In this document: positions 33,991 to 45,260 of the stretch, in pieces
Position numbering within the stretch: position 1 is the stretch's first letter
Layout: every line of letters starts with the position of its first letter
NCBI GenBank assembly: GCA_014904985.1
Contig: MU128988.1
Location: forward strand, 155,804 to 219,803
DNA: 64,000 bases
Reading direction: 5' to 3'
Source of the DNA: Hydnum rufescens UP504
Lineage: Eukaryota; Basidiomycota; Agaricomycetes; Cantharellales; Hydnaceae
The notes under the pieces: generated by a model
Told to the model about the DNA's origin: nothing
Seen by the model: only the letters and a program-made list of their open reading frames with translations
Databases searched by the model: none
Made by a program: the position numbers and the translations under genes

Positions 33991-36543
33991 ATGCCTGGAG
34001 ATAATACGGATCCTATGGACCTCCACTATGCCCAGTACGGAGACGAGGAGGACAACCCCGAACGTCGTCCCACCGAATATCTCTCGACCCAATGGTGTGC
34101 CCACTTCTTCATATACCGTCTCACTGCCTTGAACCTCACCAGGCCCTACCCTTGCGTTCAGGGATTGCCCCCATTTGCGAGTGACCCTTATGGCTACCGA
34201 TGGGGGCATCTAGATGAGTGGGGACAACTAGGGAAGTTTGAATGGACATATCGAACTCAGCTGCTTCCTAAAGTCTATGCCTTCCCCCTGCATCGGGCCT
34301 TTATCCCCCTCGACGTCCCACAGTTCAACTTCAATCTGTGTATCCATCTCCTACAGTCACGAGGACCGAACCCAACCTGCGTTCCCTCTCACTAAAATTC
34401 CTCAAAGAGGTTCAGGCGGCCAGAGAGACGATGCTGCAGTGCATAAGACAGATAGACCAAGTGATGGCCCGCTTCTACATCATCCTGCCATCCAGCTACG
34501 ACCAGGACTGGCACTTCAGGCCATCCTGGCAGTACCTCCTCCAGCAAGGAACGACCCCAGCCCCCACGTGGAAAGCAGCCCATGTTGCACAGGAGCTCAG
34601 GAGGTGTGTACTCGACGCTACCAGATTTGTGACTCTCGCCTTCCGGGTCATTCTCTACCTACTCTGCTTCAGGGAACAATTCCGACCCCCATGCTTCAGG
34701 ACTACAACGTGCCTTACAGGCCTGATCATCTCCACCCACAACTGTCGTTCCATCCTCATCAGAAGGGGACTCGCAGAATTGGGGGCCCCCGTGTGGTCAA
34801 TGGCTATAGAAAATGAAACCCCTAACCTTGAACTTTACCCCTGTGGCACTACGCAGTACTCGCCCCTATGGACTGACACAGAGAAGGAAATCAAGACCAG
34901 GCATCCCCATCGGGACTTACAGGATGCCTACGTGCAAAAATTGATCTGTGAGTCCTTTGAGAAATGTCTGACGGACTTGGGATGCCAATGACTCATGAAT
35001 CCGCCGGAGGAAATATGGGTGATGGAGAAGGGGCACCCATGGGACATGAAGATGACCGGCCCTTACTACCGTCATCATCCTTCCTATTTCTGCGTGCCTC
35101 AAGGTCCCCCCAAGGAGAACTATCTGGAGGGCCTTGTGCGCTGGCTATCGCATGCCCACGAAGGAGGCTACTTGCCCATTCTGAATGAGCTGCAAGAATG
35201 TCTGGGCCCGGAGACATTGTCACTGACCAAATGGGCCGAACACAAAGATGCTATCCCTCCCCCTTCACTGCTATCCCAAAACTACCTGATATGTCAGGAA
35301 TGGGCGGAACATAGAGGATTTGAATGGCACCAGCCTGAATCGCTCCCCAAACTGCAGCTGCAATACAAGCTAGTGGCACAGTTAATCAATCCGGCCCTAC
35401 AGTCCTATGGTGCCCCCCCCCACACTACTCCCTTGCATCGAAGACTATGATCCGTACGTCGCAGCAGCCACAGGGTCCCTACGATGACCATGCCCTGAAT
35501 CACCACCAGAGCGATGCGTTAGGCCCCATGCGAACGTCATTGTCTATCCGGAAGAGGAACTGGCACCCTATGAGGACGACGAACAGTCCTCCGCCCCTGA
35601 CTTCACCTTGCCTGAGGATGCCAATCTCCCAACATGGGACTCTTCAGGGACGGCGACCGAACCCACCAAAGAAGAGGACCCAGATGACATCTGGGGACCA
35701 CTGGATATGCAAATGGACCAATTCCCAGTGGAATTCTACCCATTTGTGTACCTGAAGTCTGAAGGATGCTTAGAGGAGGAACTACTCAAACGATATGGCT
35801 CAGGGGTTAAGCAATGGCTCTACAAGGAGCCCCATCTCACTCTTGTCTTCACGGAAAGAGATCGCATGCATAGAGCATTGGAAAGTCAAAAATTAGCCAC
35901 CAAGTTCTATCCCTCCGAGCCCTCAGCGCAAGCGTGGCGATACAATGAAAGCCTCTACTGCCCCTGGAGCCCTGAAGTCTCGGAATGAGTACTCGAGGTA
36001 CTATCTGCAAGGATCTGCGAGAGACTGGAGCTCTGCCCACCCCCTCAACCTATCCTGGTAAAAGGCAGCCCTTCATGACCCCCGGGTGCAAACTTCAAAT
36101 CTGCCGATCTACTTAAGCTTTTCCACCCCAATGGCCCCCCACAGGTTCAAGGGCTATCTCAGAGTTTAATGTCCAGGTACCTTCTCACCCCGAAGGAGAT
36201 CCTGACGCTCTTCGCCAGATGAATCGAGTATCTATGCCTACTCATGGCTTTCAACACCAAGGAAATACTCAAGGCCACGCAAAAATTGGATTTGCTACTC
36301 AGGAGGCACCTATCCTACCAGGACCCCATTAAGTTCAATGTCCAGATACCTTTCGGGGGCCACCACTGGACCACACTTGAATGGCTCACCCGAGCTACCC
36401 CTGAAGTCGATCCCACTTCTCTTACTGCTCGCGGCACTTATGCAGGCGAGCAATTCCAGTGGAATGGATGGTTCGAGCGTTACGAGATCATGCTGGAGGA
36501 TCTAGATCTCAAGGACATGGGTGTCCTCCCAATAGAATCCTGA
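33991..36543 (+). pseudogene. Extra 3' ORF of G1, unknown protein (about 850 codons)
   Basis: It starts 180 bp after the integrase stop at an ATG giving MPGDNTDPMDLHYAQYGDEE and ends at TGA just before the purine tract and LTR. Successive frames (33991-34395, 34338-34991, 34995-35450, 35608-35988, 36010-36543) join into one protein when compared with G2 (48973-46416), where the same blocks occur in the same order. Shared blocks: WHFRPSWQYLLQQGTTPAPT, AHVAQELRR, GPYYRHHPSYF, WHQPESLP, TPEVDPTS. No transmembrane segment, zinc finger or enzyme motif stands out. Position corresponds to where some LTR elements carry an env-like gene, but nothing supports an envelope. Frameshifts and TGA codons make this copy defective. 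Confidence 0.8.
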
Positions 36544-36547
36544 TGCT

Positions 36548-36561
36548 GTGCTGGGGGGCAC
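36548..36561 (+). other. Polypurine-like tract of G1
   Basis: TGCTGGGGGGCAC immediately precedes the 3' LTR. The same G-run and spacing is next to the G2 3' LTR (46397-46410, minus strand). This would prime plus-strand DNA synthesis. Confidence 0.65.
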
Positions 36562-37138
36562 TGTAATATAGGGCCATTCTACATAGAGTATGTACAAGTC
36601 CTGTCCCCTCTAGTACCTTATGTAATAGTGTGGCCGCGAGGATTCTAAGTCCCGGTCATGCTGGAATCAAATCACTCTTTTGCCTGGACTTTGTAGCCTC
36701 CACTCGAACCGTGAAACTAACGTAGCCATGCAATGACTACATGCCCAAGTCGCACGACAAAGCAACCACATCAAGACCTGTGATCCGTTGCCACAGAGCA
36801 CAGGGCAGAGACGGATAAGGGAGTCGCGTACGAGCACGACTCAGTTAGGTAAGTACACTACTCTAGTGTACTCGCTAACTACCCCTCTCCCATAGATAGT
36901 AGCTGAGCCCTTTGGCCAGCTACTACCATCTCCCCATTCCCATTCCCTCCTCTCCTCTCACTTCTCCCCCATCTGAAGCGAAGCCAGTGCTTAGCTTCAT
37001 TCGCGGCCCTCCCGCTTGAAGCCAGTGCTTAGAGCAGTTGGACTACTTTCCTCCTTCTGTTCACAGGTCCATCGAATCCACCTCGCCTAACAATGACAAA
37101 TACCATGGTCCCTCGAAGTCGAGGACCGCATTATTACA
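36562..37138 (+). repeat. 3' LTR of G1
   Basis: 577 bp, begins TGTAATATAGGG and ends GCATTATTACA. It is followed by GCAAG, the right copy of the target duplication, and then by the continued 21-bp array. Confidence 0.95.
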
Positions 37139-37566
37139 GCAAGTGTTTGATAGATCATAGCAAGTGTTCTACTGGTGGTAGCAAGTGTTCTATAGGTCAT
37201 AGCAAGTGTTCTATGGGTCATAGCAAGTGTTTGATACATCATAGCAAGTGTTCTATGGGTCATAGCAAGTGTTCTATGGGTCATAGCAAGTGTTTGATAG
37301 GTCATAGAAAGTGTTTGATACATCATAGCAAGTGTTCTATGGGTCATAGCAAGTGTTTGATAGGTCATAGCAAGTGTTTGATAGGTCATAGCAAGTGTTT
37401 GATAGGTCATAGCAAGTGTTTGATACATCATAGCAAGTGTTTGATAGGTCATAGCAAGTGTTTGATGCATCATAGCAAGTGTTTGATAGGTCGTAGCAAG
37501 TGTTTGATAGGTCATAGCAAGTGTTTGATTCATCATAGCAAGTGCTCTAGGACTAGTAGCAAGTGA
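37139..37566. repeat. 21-bp tandem array, right part
   Basis: About 20 units of GTGTTTGATAGGTCATAGCAA type. Unit variants differ in proportion from the left part (TTGATAG dominates here, GGTACAG on the left). It continues the array that G1 split. Confidence 0.9.
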
Positions 37567-38520
37567 TATGACCTACCATAGTAGGTACTGGCCTGCTATG
37601 AGGAAACCCTTCAAGGGTATGTTTGAAAACCTTAAAAACAGGCCTTCAAGGGTCAAAAGTAGTTGCCCTAAGCTGCAGAGATCCTGCAGAAATACTTAGC
37701 AGACCTTGCTGCACTCAAGATGTGTTCATTCGACCTTGAGGCATGGACTTTCATTGGGTCTAAGGATACTGTTTGTCAGGTCTTCCGTTGTTGGTTCTTT
37801 TCTGACTATGATTCCCTAGTCTCCACAGCAGACAGGAACTGTGGATTGTGGTGTTTTTTTAATTGCAAACATCCACAACTGTGCTGGGATTCAGCCTTGG
37901 AAGGTTCTTTGCCCAACTGAGGTGCCTTCAGTGAGGCTTCAGTTTATGGTCAATGTGGTTTGGGGAGTTATCAATTATCCCTGGGGATATGACCATGCAT
38001 TACAGTCAATTTTCCCGTTGCACAGCCCTCCAGCTTTCATCCTCCCCGATGAACCCAATTATGTCCATGTCCCCTGTCCCACTCTCCTCTGTCCCATCCC
38101 CAAGATCATGCCTGCTCCCATGCCTGCTGTCACCACTGTTACCCTTCTGGATGTAATGAACAACCATCCCCCCAACAGCGTTCATGGGGTGATATCACAG
38201 AGAACGAAGGGTGTGATTTAATTCGGAATGCTGCCATGGGTGATGTTGCATCATACCAGAGGATCATGGTTGTCCTTGATCACCATGTAAGGGTGAAGAA
38301 CAAAGATGCAACACCTTTAGCTCGGTATCTCAGGGCACATTGGAGGGGTAAAGCACAAGGTGTCTATTATGGGATTTTGATTGGCAAGAGCATTCCTGTA
38401 TGTGGACGATTTCCTGTTCTCAACCTGGGGACAATCATTCATTGCATTGTGGTGAGGGTGGTTCTCATCGCAACATTCGGGATCATTCTTGCTCCCCCCC
38501 TATAGGGTCCTTGCGAGATG
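37567..38520. other. Weakly coding region upstream of A-R
   Basis: Plus-strand frames at 37841-38221 (IHNCAGIQPWKVLCPTEVPS) and 38236-38400 (LARYLRAHWRGKAQGVYYG) look more protein-like than random, with a possible frame change near 38190. They could be 5' exons of A-R or another decayed gene. I recognise no family. Confidence 0.25.
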
Positions 38521-40018
38521 CTGGATTACTTCCCAGTGATCGGAGTGAGTCTGTTCATGCCAAGTCATCCTCACATCATGGGAGACTTCTGGTGGATGCC
38601 GAAGAGCAATCCACAATGGAGATGAACTTCGCTGCCATCTCTGTTGATGATGTGGCCATGGCAACTGCTTCTGCACCTCCCATGATTGCCCCTCCTGTCA
38701 TTGCCTCCCCTGTTGTTCCTCCCACTGTTGTCCCTCCCATTGCCCCTGCTGCCACTGTCATCCCTCGTGTTGCTGTCGCTCCTCCCGTCGTCGCCCCCGC
38801 TGCTGCTGTCGTCCCCTCTCCCATCATTGTCGACCCCCCCATCGCCATTGCCCCACCTCTCGCTGTTGCCTCCCCTTCTGCCATTGTGTCGCCTGTCGTC
38901 GCCTCTCCTGCATGTCGCCTCGCCTGCCATCGCCCTTCCTGCTGTGGTCCCTCCCACCATCACCCCTCCTGCAGTCACCCCTGCTGCTACCCCTTCTCTC
39001 GCTGTTGTCTCCCTTCTGCCATTGTCCCTCCTGCCATTGCCTCTCCTGCCGTCGCCCTTCCTGCTGTTGACCCTCCTGTCATCAGCCCTCCCGCCGTCAC
39101 CCCTGCGCTGCTGCTGCCATTGTCCCTCCTCCCCCCATTGTTCCCCCCCTCGCCCTTGCCTCTCCTTCTACCATTACCCCTTCTCCTGTCGCTGGCCCTC
39201 CTGCCGCAGCTGCTATCCCTGTCTTAGGGACTTGGTATGCTGTTACCATCAACAAATTTCAGGTTGATGGATCTGAGGGCCAGAATGCTCTCCCCTACGA
39301 GCAAGAGACCTTGGAAGAATTTCGTTCAATGGGCGCATTGGCAACGAGTCGCTCTCGTGTTAACAAAAAGCGGTCGAAGAAACAAGGACGAATTGTGTAC
39401 AGGATGTCCATCTATTTTAAGGACTACATGCTGGCACAAGAAGTCTTGGAGAGCACTCGGGCAAGAGCCAAGGCCCAGAATTATTTGGGTGTTGAGTTGA
39501 TAACGCTCCCCAGCGTTGATTATACTCAAATTGGGTGTCAGGCCATGGACTTGTATTATGCCTCTGTGGTGTATGATCGAGCGCGATCATCGGAAGAACG
39601 AGATGCCTTACTTGCAGTTGCGCCCCATATTCACATCAATTCAGCACAGATGGGTCCCCAATTCCTTGAACACGACCTCTACCCCATCCCTCCCCAACTG
39701 GTGTCTCATAGTCCACACAAAATGGCAGCATGTTCATTCACCACGCAGGATTTTGAGCTTCGCGTTGCCCTCCAAGAACAGAGTGAAGGTAGCCACTCTG
39801 TCAGTCTCACGCTTCGACGGTTTACGATGTTGCTTCACGCCTTCTGGGAAAGAAAGCCTGGGACATTTGTGAGCAGACTCTCTCCCTCACATGTGACTCT
39901 TCGCAATGAGCTGGTACGAGTTCTTGGCTGGTTTGGATACACTGAAGAGTTCGGAGTGTGGGAGACTTTCGGGATTAGATCCAACATGAAATGGCATCTG
40001 GTGCTCGAAATCCCCTAA
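38521..40018 (+). CDS. Gene A-R: second A-family gene (start uncertain)
   Basis: The 3' end is clear (TAA at 40016-40018). The C-terminal 250 residues include MSIYFKDYMLAQEVLE, DLYYASVVYDRARSSEERD and EHDLYPIPPQ, aligned with the C-terminus of A-L (DQVYAHARSQQELDNLL, NYDQYPP). Upstream lies a long Ala/Pro/Val-rich repeat region (38670-39220) with at least one apparent frame change near 38905, then an in-frame stretch WYAVTINKFQVDGSEGQ. The N-terminal part seen in A-L (YFDERGRRFCGSKYL) was not found here, so this copy may be shortened. Function unknown. It precedes B-R on the same strand, as A-L precedes B-L. Confidence 0.45.
38670..39225 (+). repeat. Pyrimidine-rich coding repeat of A-R (Ala/Pro/Val)
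   Basis: Imperfect 9-15 bp units such as GTCGCCCCTCCTGCC, giving Pro-Ala-Val-rich peptides. Three frames are open for composition reasons. It corresponds in position to the low-complexity middle of A-L. Confidence 0.65.
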
Positions 40019-40114
40019 CATTATGTATTTTTATCCCGTTATAATTGCATTGTTTGTTTGGTCGCATCGGCAGAATCCGAGGTGTTTGAACTAGACAGCT
40101 TTGTCGTTTTTGGG

Positions 40115-40650
40115 GTCTCTCCAGTCCATCTTAATCAACTTCGAGCTAGACGTCGGGCTGCACTTCGTGTTGCGGCTTTCCGTCGGCAGGAGTTGTTATT
40201 CGGTCTCGTCCTATCGCTCACCAGGTCACGGTTTTTCCATCGCTTTTCACGCGTGGTCTCTCCAATCCATCTTAATCAACTTCAGGCTAGACGTCGGGCT
40301 ACACTTCGTGTCGTGGCTTTCCGTCAGCAGGAGTTGCTATTTGATCTCACCCTATCGCTCGTCAGGTCCACAAATTCTCCATCATTTTTTTTACGCGTTT
40401 TCGTGATCTCCCCAATCCATCTCAGTCAACTTCGAGCTATACGTCGGGCTACACTCTGTGTCATGGCTTTCCGTTAGCAGGAGTTTTTATTCGATCTCGC
40501 TCCATCGCTCGTGAAGTCGTGCAGTTTTCCATTGGTTTTCACGCGTTTTTGCGGTCTCTCCAGTCCGTCTCAATCAACTTCGAGCTACACTTCGTGTCGT
40601 GGCTTTCTGTCGCAGGAGTTCTCGCTCGTAACAATAGCATTATTCTCCGT
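40115..40650. repeat. Four tandem copies of about 145 bp upstream of B-R
   Basis: Copies start at about 40115, 40256, 40406 and 40554 with GTCTCTCCAGTCCATCTTAATC-type sequence (read as GTCTCTCCAGTC then CATCTTAATC). Each contains CTAGACGTCGGGCT-like and TTTCACGCG words, except that the fourth lacks part. The array fills most of the spacer between A-R and B-R. Three copies are open in one plus frame, so a coding origin cannot be excluded, but the position suggests promoter or 5' UTR. Confidence 0.75.
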
Positions 40651-40913
40651 TCGTGCATCTATTTTCATTGTCTGTGGAGTAAAGCTGACAGGATATGCTC
40701 TGCTAGATCCTCCCGTCAATATCTTGTGCATCATATGGCTCGTGTGCAACAAGGATCAGAGCAACCTATGGCGCCATGCCTTTCTGGTTCACATCGTCTT
40801 GTGCCTGAGGTGGTCATTCGCCTCGGCCGTCGTCCCACACCCCGTCGTCCCACACCCGTCCTCCCACACCCCGTCCTCCTACACCCCGTCCTCCCACACT
40901 CCCTCCTGTGTCT

Positions 40914-43657
40914 ATGCCTATGCCAACTCGGTCTTCTCGTAATACCCCATCCGATCAGTCACTGCAGTCGAACCTTCCAAGGGCGGACTCTCAGGTTTCG
41001 AAACGCCTGACGTCCAAACTAAAGTCCGCAACGGCTCGTACCAAAGTGAGGTCCAAGGCTGGGGAGAAAGATCCAACAGCCTCAAAGTTTGCAGTGCGTG
41101 GAGTGACTTCCGGGAGGGATAAGGTTGGATATTCTCGAAATGAGTCTCCAAGTCTTTCCTCGACCAGCCATGACATTCATTCCTCCCTTCCCATTCTGAG
41201 TCTCCACCCATCTAAACCCGTCATGGACTCGGCTTCTAACCCCCTCCAACCTCCTCTCACTGAATCTAAAAATGCCGCGACGTCGATCTCAGCTCGAAAT
41301 TCTAGCAATCAATCGACTTCAATATCACGGTCAACCTCGAAATCTGCCCTGCCTTCCCTGGAACATACCAAGGATTGTGGGGTTGATGTCGAGGACTCGC
41401 AGACGTTCTGGGGTGACGATTATATCATGGCAAATGCAATGTTAGGCATTGAGAGCTCAGGATCTGATGCTGATGCTGATTGGGACCCCACGATATCTAC
41501 TGGTGGCAAGGACCTAAGCGACGGAGAACACTTCAGTGATGCCAATAGTGCTGAAGATGTTCATGTGCGATCTACGGGCAAAGAGCCCAGCCCTGTGTGC
41601 TCAGTTGCCAAGAAGGCCTCTCCTGGGCCTCGTGGACATGGAGGTAGATTCTCGCAAGCTCAGTTGGACGAGGTTGAAAAGCACGCTGAACTGTTCCGGG
41701 GTGCGATGGCTAGCTTGGCCAAGTCGTGGGGCTGTCATATTTCAACGCTATATCGAGTGGCTAAAGTGGCGGGAGCTCTGAAGAAGCATCGACGACCAAA
41801 TGCTTGGAATTCGTTTCAACACCAACAAAAGAAGTTGAAGAAGACCCCCTCTGGTCTCGGTGTGTAGGTTTAATATTCGTCGCTCTACTCATTTTCTGAT
41901 GCCTTATATAGGAAAAGGAGGTGCAATCGTACGTCAACACCTTCAGCTGACATATGTCAAGCTGCGTGATGAGCTTGGGGGGCCCAGTTCTGAGGCCTGG
42001 CATGAGCATCGCAATATCCTTATAGACAATCTCAGTACAGAGAAAGCATCCGATACAGCTCGTATTGCCATGTCTGGAGGTGATGTGGCCCATCAGATGG
42101 CCTTATCCCGATCAAAAATCGATAGTGAGGTATGTACTATTCTACATATTTATTCATTCTGCGCTACATGGGCTAACATGCTGATGTCTAGGGACAGGCG
42201 CTTCGTCAGATTGGGGTTCATCTTGTGTACCTGATGGTGTCGGACCTCGCCTCCTCAACAGCAGCACATGGCCAGAACTCGATTAACTTCAACAGCGAGG
42301 AACTAAGGGCATGGGTGGACCATGAATGGAATTCTCGTGACACTCCTGAAATGAAGAAACCCCTTGCCTCGCTGTATACATATATTCTAGAGCGAAAGGG
42401 GGCGGCTGAAGACCTTGTTAAATTCTGCAAGGATCAGGATGAGGCTACTCATGCTAAGGAGACGAAGGATCAGTACACCTTATGGAAGGCCATCTCAGCA
42501 GATTTACTAAGGATGCTTCGTATGTATCCTTTGAAAGATCCACTGTTGAGATTTCTCATGAACCTACCTCGTGTCTCAGGATCACTGCAATTGGACTACA
42601 AGACTATGCCCTGGTCATCGATTGTTCAGAAAATGAGGTCATCGCGAATCTGCTGCGTCTGTTGGCCAGACATTGAGGGTATGCCTTTGCTTGGCACATT
42701 TGGTTCGGATGACCTCAAGACACATCATTGGCGACTGCTTTATGATGCGATACGCTCTATGGATGTGTTCACAACTCTCTGTTTTGAACGAATTGGTGAC
42801 TATGGTATGTCCTACCATTATAGTATTCTTGGATTTGATTACTGAATGGTTTTTTGGTAGACCTGGGTGATGATGATATCCTAGTCACCGGGATGAACAA
42901 TGTGCCATTGCTCACTGTGCGGCAGGCAGAAGGCCTCCGAAAGGGGAAGAAGCGTAAGATAGTGGAGGCCGAGGTTACCGATGAGTGTGCCGACGAAGGG
43001 TCTGGGTCAAAGGTTCTGCGAGTGGTTCCGCCTTCTGTTTCCGGCGGGCCGAAGCCAGCAAAGAGGAAAGGGAAAGGGAGACTAACCCCGAAGTCCCTCC
43101 CTTATATTGATGATGCCTCTGATGTGCCAGGTGACACTGCAATTTCAGTCCATGAACCTGAACCATCTCTATCAAACTCGTCTTTGCCTGAGACAATGCC
43201 AATTCCTACAGCCTTGCCAACTCCTCTGACAGACACAGGAGTTAATCCTTTCAGCTCAAAACCTGGCTCAACACCATCATATTTTCCATCATCTCTTCTT
43301 CCACCTTCGTCCACTCTTCCGCCTTCAACCAGTCTTCCACCTTCAACCACTCCTCCACCCTTGTCGCTCTGCCTCTGTCATCTACACTCCTCCCATCATC
43401 TACTTTTCCACCATTCGTCTACTTTTCCACCATCTACTTTTCCACCATTGTCCACTTTTCCACCATTGTCCACTTTTCCCCTGTCATCTACTTTTCTGCC
43501 ATCATCCACTTTTCTGTCGTTATCAACTGTTCCATCATCATCATCAACTTTTCCTCCACCCTCGATGCTTGCTCTGGGTGAAACTCAACTATTTGACTGG
43601 GATGATGTCATTCAGACTATACGCGCTCAATCTTCATACCAGGGTTCAGTCAGTTAG
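40914..43657 (+). CDS. Gene B-R: B-family protein, four exons
   Basis: First ATG at 40914. Exon 1 encodes a basic Ser/Thr-rich N-terminus, an acidic part, then GHGGRFSQAQLDEVEKH and PNAWNSFQHQQKKLKK. Proposed introns: about 41857 to 41911 (weak donor GTCTCG, acceptor TATATAG), 42130-42191 (GTATGT...GTCTAG) and 42805-42860 (GTATGT...TTGGTAG). Exon 2 carries YVKLRDELGGPSSEAWHEH and exon 3 QALRQIGVHLVYLMVSDLA, MPWSSIVQKM and FGSDDLKTHHWRLLYDAI, all with matches in B-L. The C-terminal exon has a lysine-rich patch (RKGKKRKIVE, possible nuclear signal) and a Ser/Pro/Thr-rich repeat tail ending at TAG 43655-43657. With these introns the frame is open throughout, so this may be a working gene. A chromatin or DNA-related role is a guess from the basic, nuclear-like composition. 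Confidence 0.65.
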
Positions 43658-44390
43658 CCACTACAACTGCTACCTTGGGATGACCTGGTCTTGATTGACT
43701 GCATGATAAACTTAATAAATAGATCCTCTTATAATCTGGTTTGTATATAATGATAGCAATCCCTATATATATGCTTAGGCCAAAGTCTCCATTGGGGCCC
43801 CTTGAGAAGTAGGCCTACTTAGATTCAAAGGGCAATGGACCAAAGAATGGTTTGAAAGAGTGGTGTTAAGCCTATATATGGCTTTATATCCATCAAGGTG
43901 CTGAAATACAAAGGTCACTGAAAACACCCCTTGGGGCCCCAATGATCCAAAGCCTGCTTAGGCCCAAATAGTGCCATGTTTTTGGGCCTAACTAGGGCTG
44001 ATTTTGTGGCTGACCGAGGTGCAAGGAGTATGTGGAAGTAGTTCCATGAATGATGGGATGGTGCTACATGAGGGATACAAAGAAACATGGAAGGATGCAG
44101 GAGCTGCACCATGCATTACAAGGAGCTCCACAGATTAAAATTGGGCCTCTCTACAAAGATTCAAAGTACTCATCATAGTGCAAATAGTAGCTGTTACATG
44201 GGAATATGGAGCAACAGGCAAGAATATCCCAGCTGCTCCAAGGATTACAAGGACCTACATGGGACCAGGGAGCTGCTGCAAGGGAATATGGAGAAACACA
44301 TGGGGACATAGGACCTCCTCCATTGATCATAAGAGCTACATCAATTTGAGAGCCTGTTGAAACACAGCAAGGGGCTCTGTGGGTAGTTGG
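43658..44390. other. Intergenic DNA downstream of B-R
   Basis: AT-moderate sequence with no gene. Words related to the following satellite (GGAGCTACA, ATGGAGCAGCA) begin to appear from about 44090, so the array edge is gradual. Confidence 0.4.
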
Positions 44391-44399
44391 GTGATGATT

Positions 44400-45260
44400 A
44401 TTTCATGGATAGTAGCTACTGCAAAAGGATATGGAGCAGCAGATGGAGATGTATCAGCTCCTCCAAATATTGCAAGGAGCTGCAGAGATCCACATAGCCT
44501 TTAAAGACCCTGACAGTAGCTCCATAGATTATTAAAAGCTGATTCTTATGAAGATAGTGGCTACTGCATGGAGATATGAAGCAGCATTGATGAGTACACT
44601 AGCCCCTGGTAAGCTTCTATGGGAATATGGAGCTGCAGATGAAATGTGTCAGCTCCTCCAAGGATTATAAGGAGCTACAAAGATTCAAGTAGCCTTTGAA
44701 GATGTTGAAAGTAGCTCCATAATGGATTAGATGCTGATCATTGCATAAATAATAGCTGCTGCATGAGGATATGGAGCAGAAGATGACACTATATTAGCTC
44801 CTCCAAGGATGTGAAGGAGCTACACAGATTCAAGCAGCCTCTCAAGACATCACAAGTAGCCCCATAAGTGATTAGATGCTTATTTAGCTTCAATAGTAGC
44901 TGCTGCACAGAGATATGGAGCAGCAGACGACACTATATCAGCTTCTCCAGGAATTACAAGGAGCTACACAGATCCAAATGAGCCTCTGAAGACATCACAC
45001 ATAGCTCCATAAGTGATTAGATGCTTATTTGGCTTCAATAGTAGCTGCTGCACAAGGATATGGAGCAGCAGATGACACTATATGAGCTCTTCCAAGGATG
45101 TGAAGGAGCTACACAGATTCAAGCAGCCTCTGAGGACATCACAAGTAGCTCCATAAATGATTAGATGCTTCGTTGGCTCAATAGTTAGCTACTGCATAAG
45201 GATATGGAGCAGCAGGATTGAATGTGCTGGCTTCTAATAGGCTCTGAAAAGCTACATGGG
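44400..45260. repeat. Satellite-like tandem repeat, period about 145 bp
   Basis: The landmark TAGCTGCTGCACAAGGATATGG recurs (as GTAGCTGCTGCA then GGATATGGAGCAGCAG) at about 44409, 44556, 44752, 44896, 45041 and 45185. Spacings are 144-147 except one of 196. Each unit also has CAGCTCCTCCAAGGAT, AAGGAGCTACA and GTAGCTCCATAA. Copies are diverged. No coding frame or RNA gene is seen. Confidence 0.8.

Larger units (their letters stand above)
24005..37138 (+). mobile_element. Ty3/gypsy chromovirus-like element G1, complete, 13.1 kb
   Basis: Bounded by two LTRs (24005-24580 and 36562-37138) starting TGTAATA and ending TATTACA, and by a 5-bp target duplication GCAAG (24000-24004 and 37139-37143). 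Order: LTR, primer-binding-like site, long Gag region, protease, RT, RNase H, integrase with chromodomain, an extra long ORF, purine tract, LTR. A 1.36-kb insertion sits between protease and RT. Many in-frame TGA codons and some frameshifts make it non-autonomous. It is inserted in the 21-bp array. The G2 copy at 45.8-57.4 kb confirms every coding segment. Confidence 0.95.

Noticed and set aside
33988..36543. Envelope gene of an endogenous retrovirus
   Set aside because: No signal peptide, transmembrane segment, cleavage site or fusion-peptide-like stretch is visible; only the position fits.
37087..37566. Cys/His-rich or Met/Thr-rich repeat proteins on both strands
   Set aside because: They are products of a 21-bp tandem repeat with no start context or flanking coding sequence.
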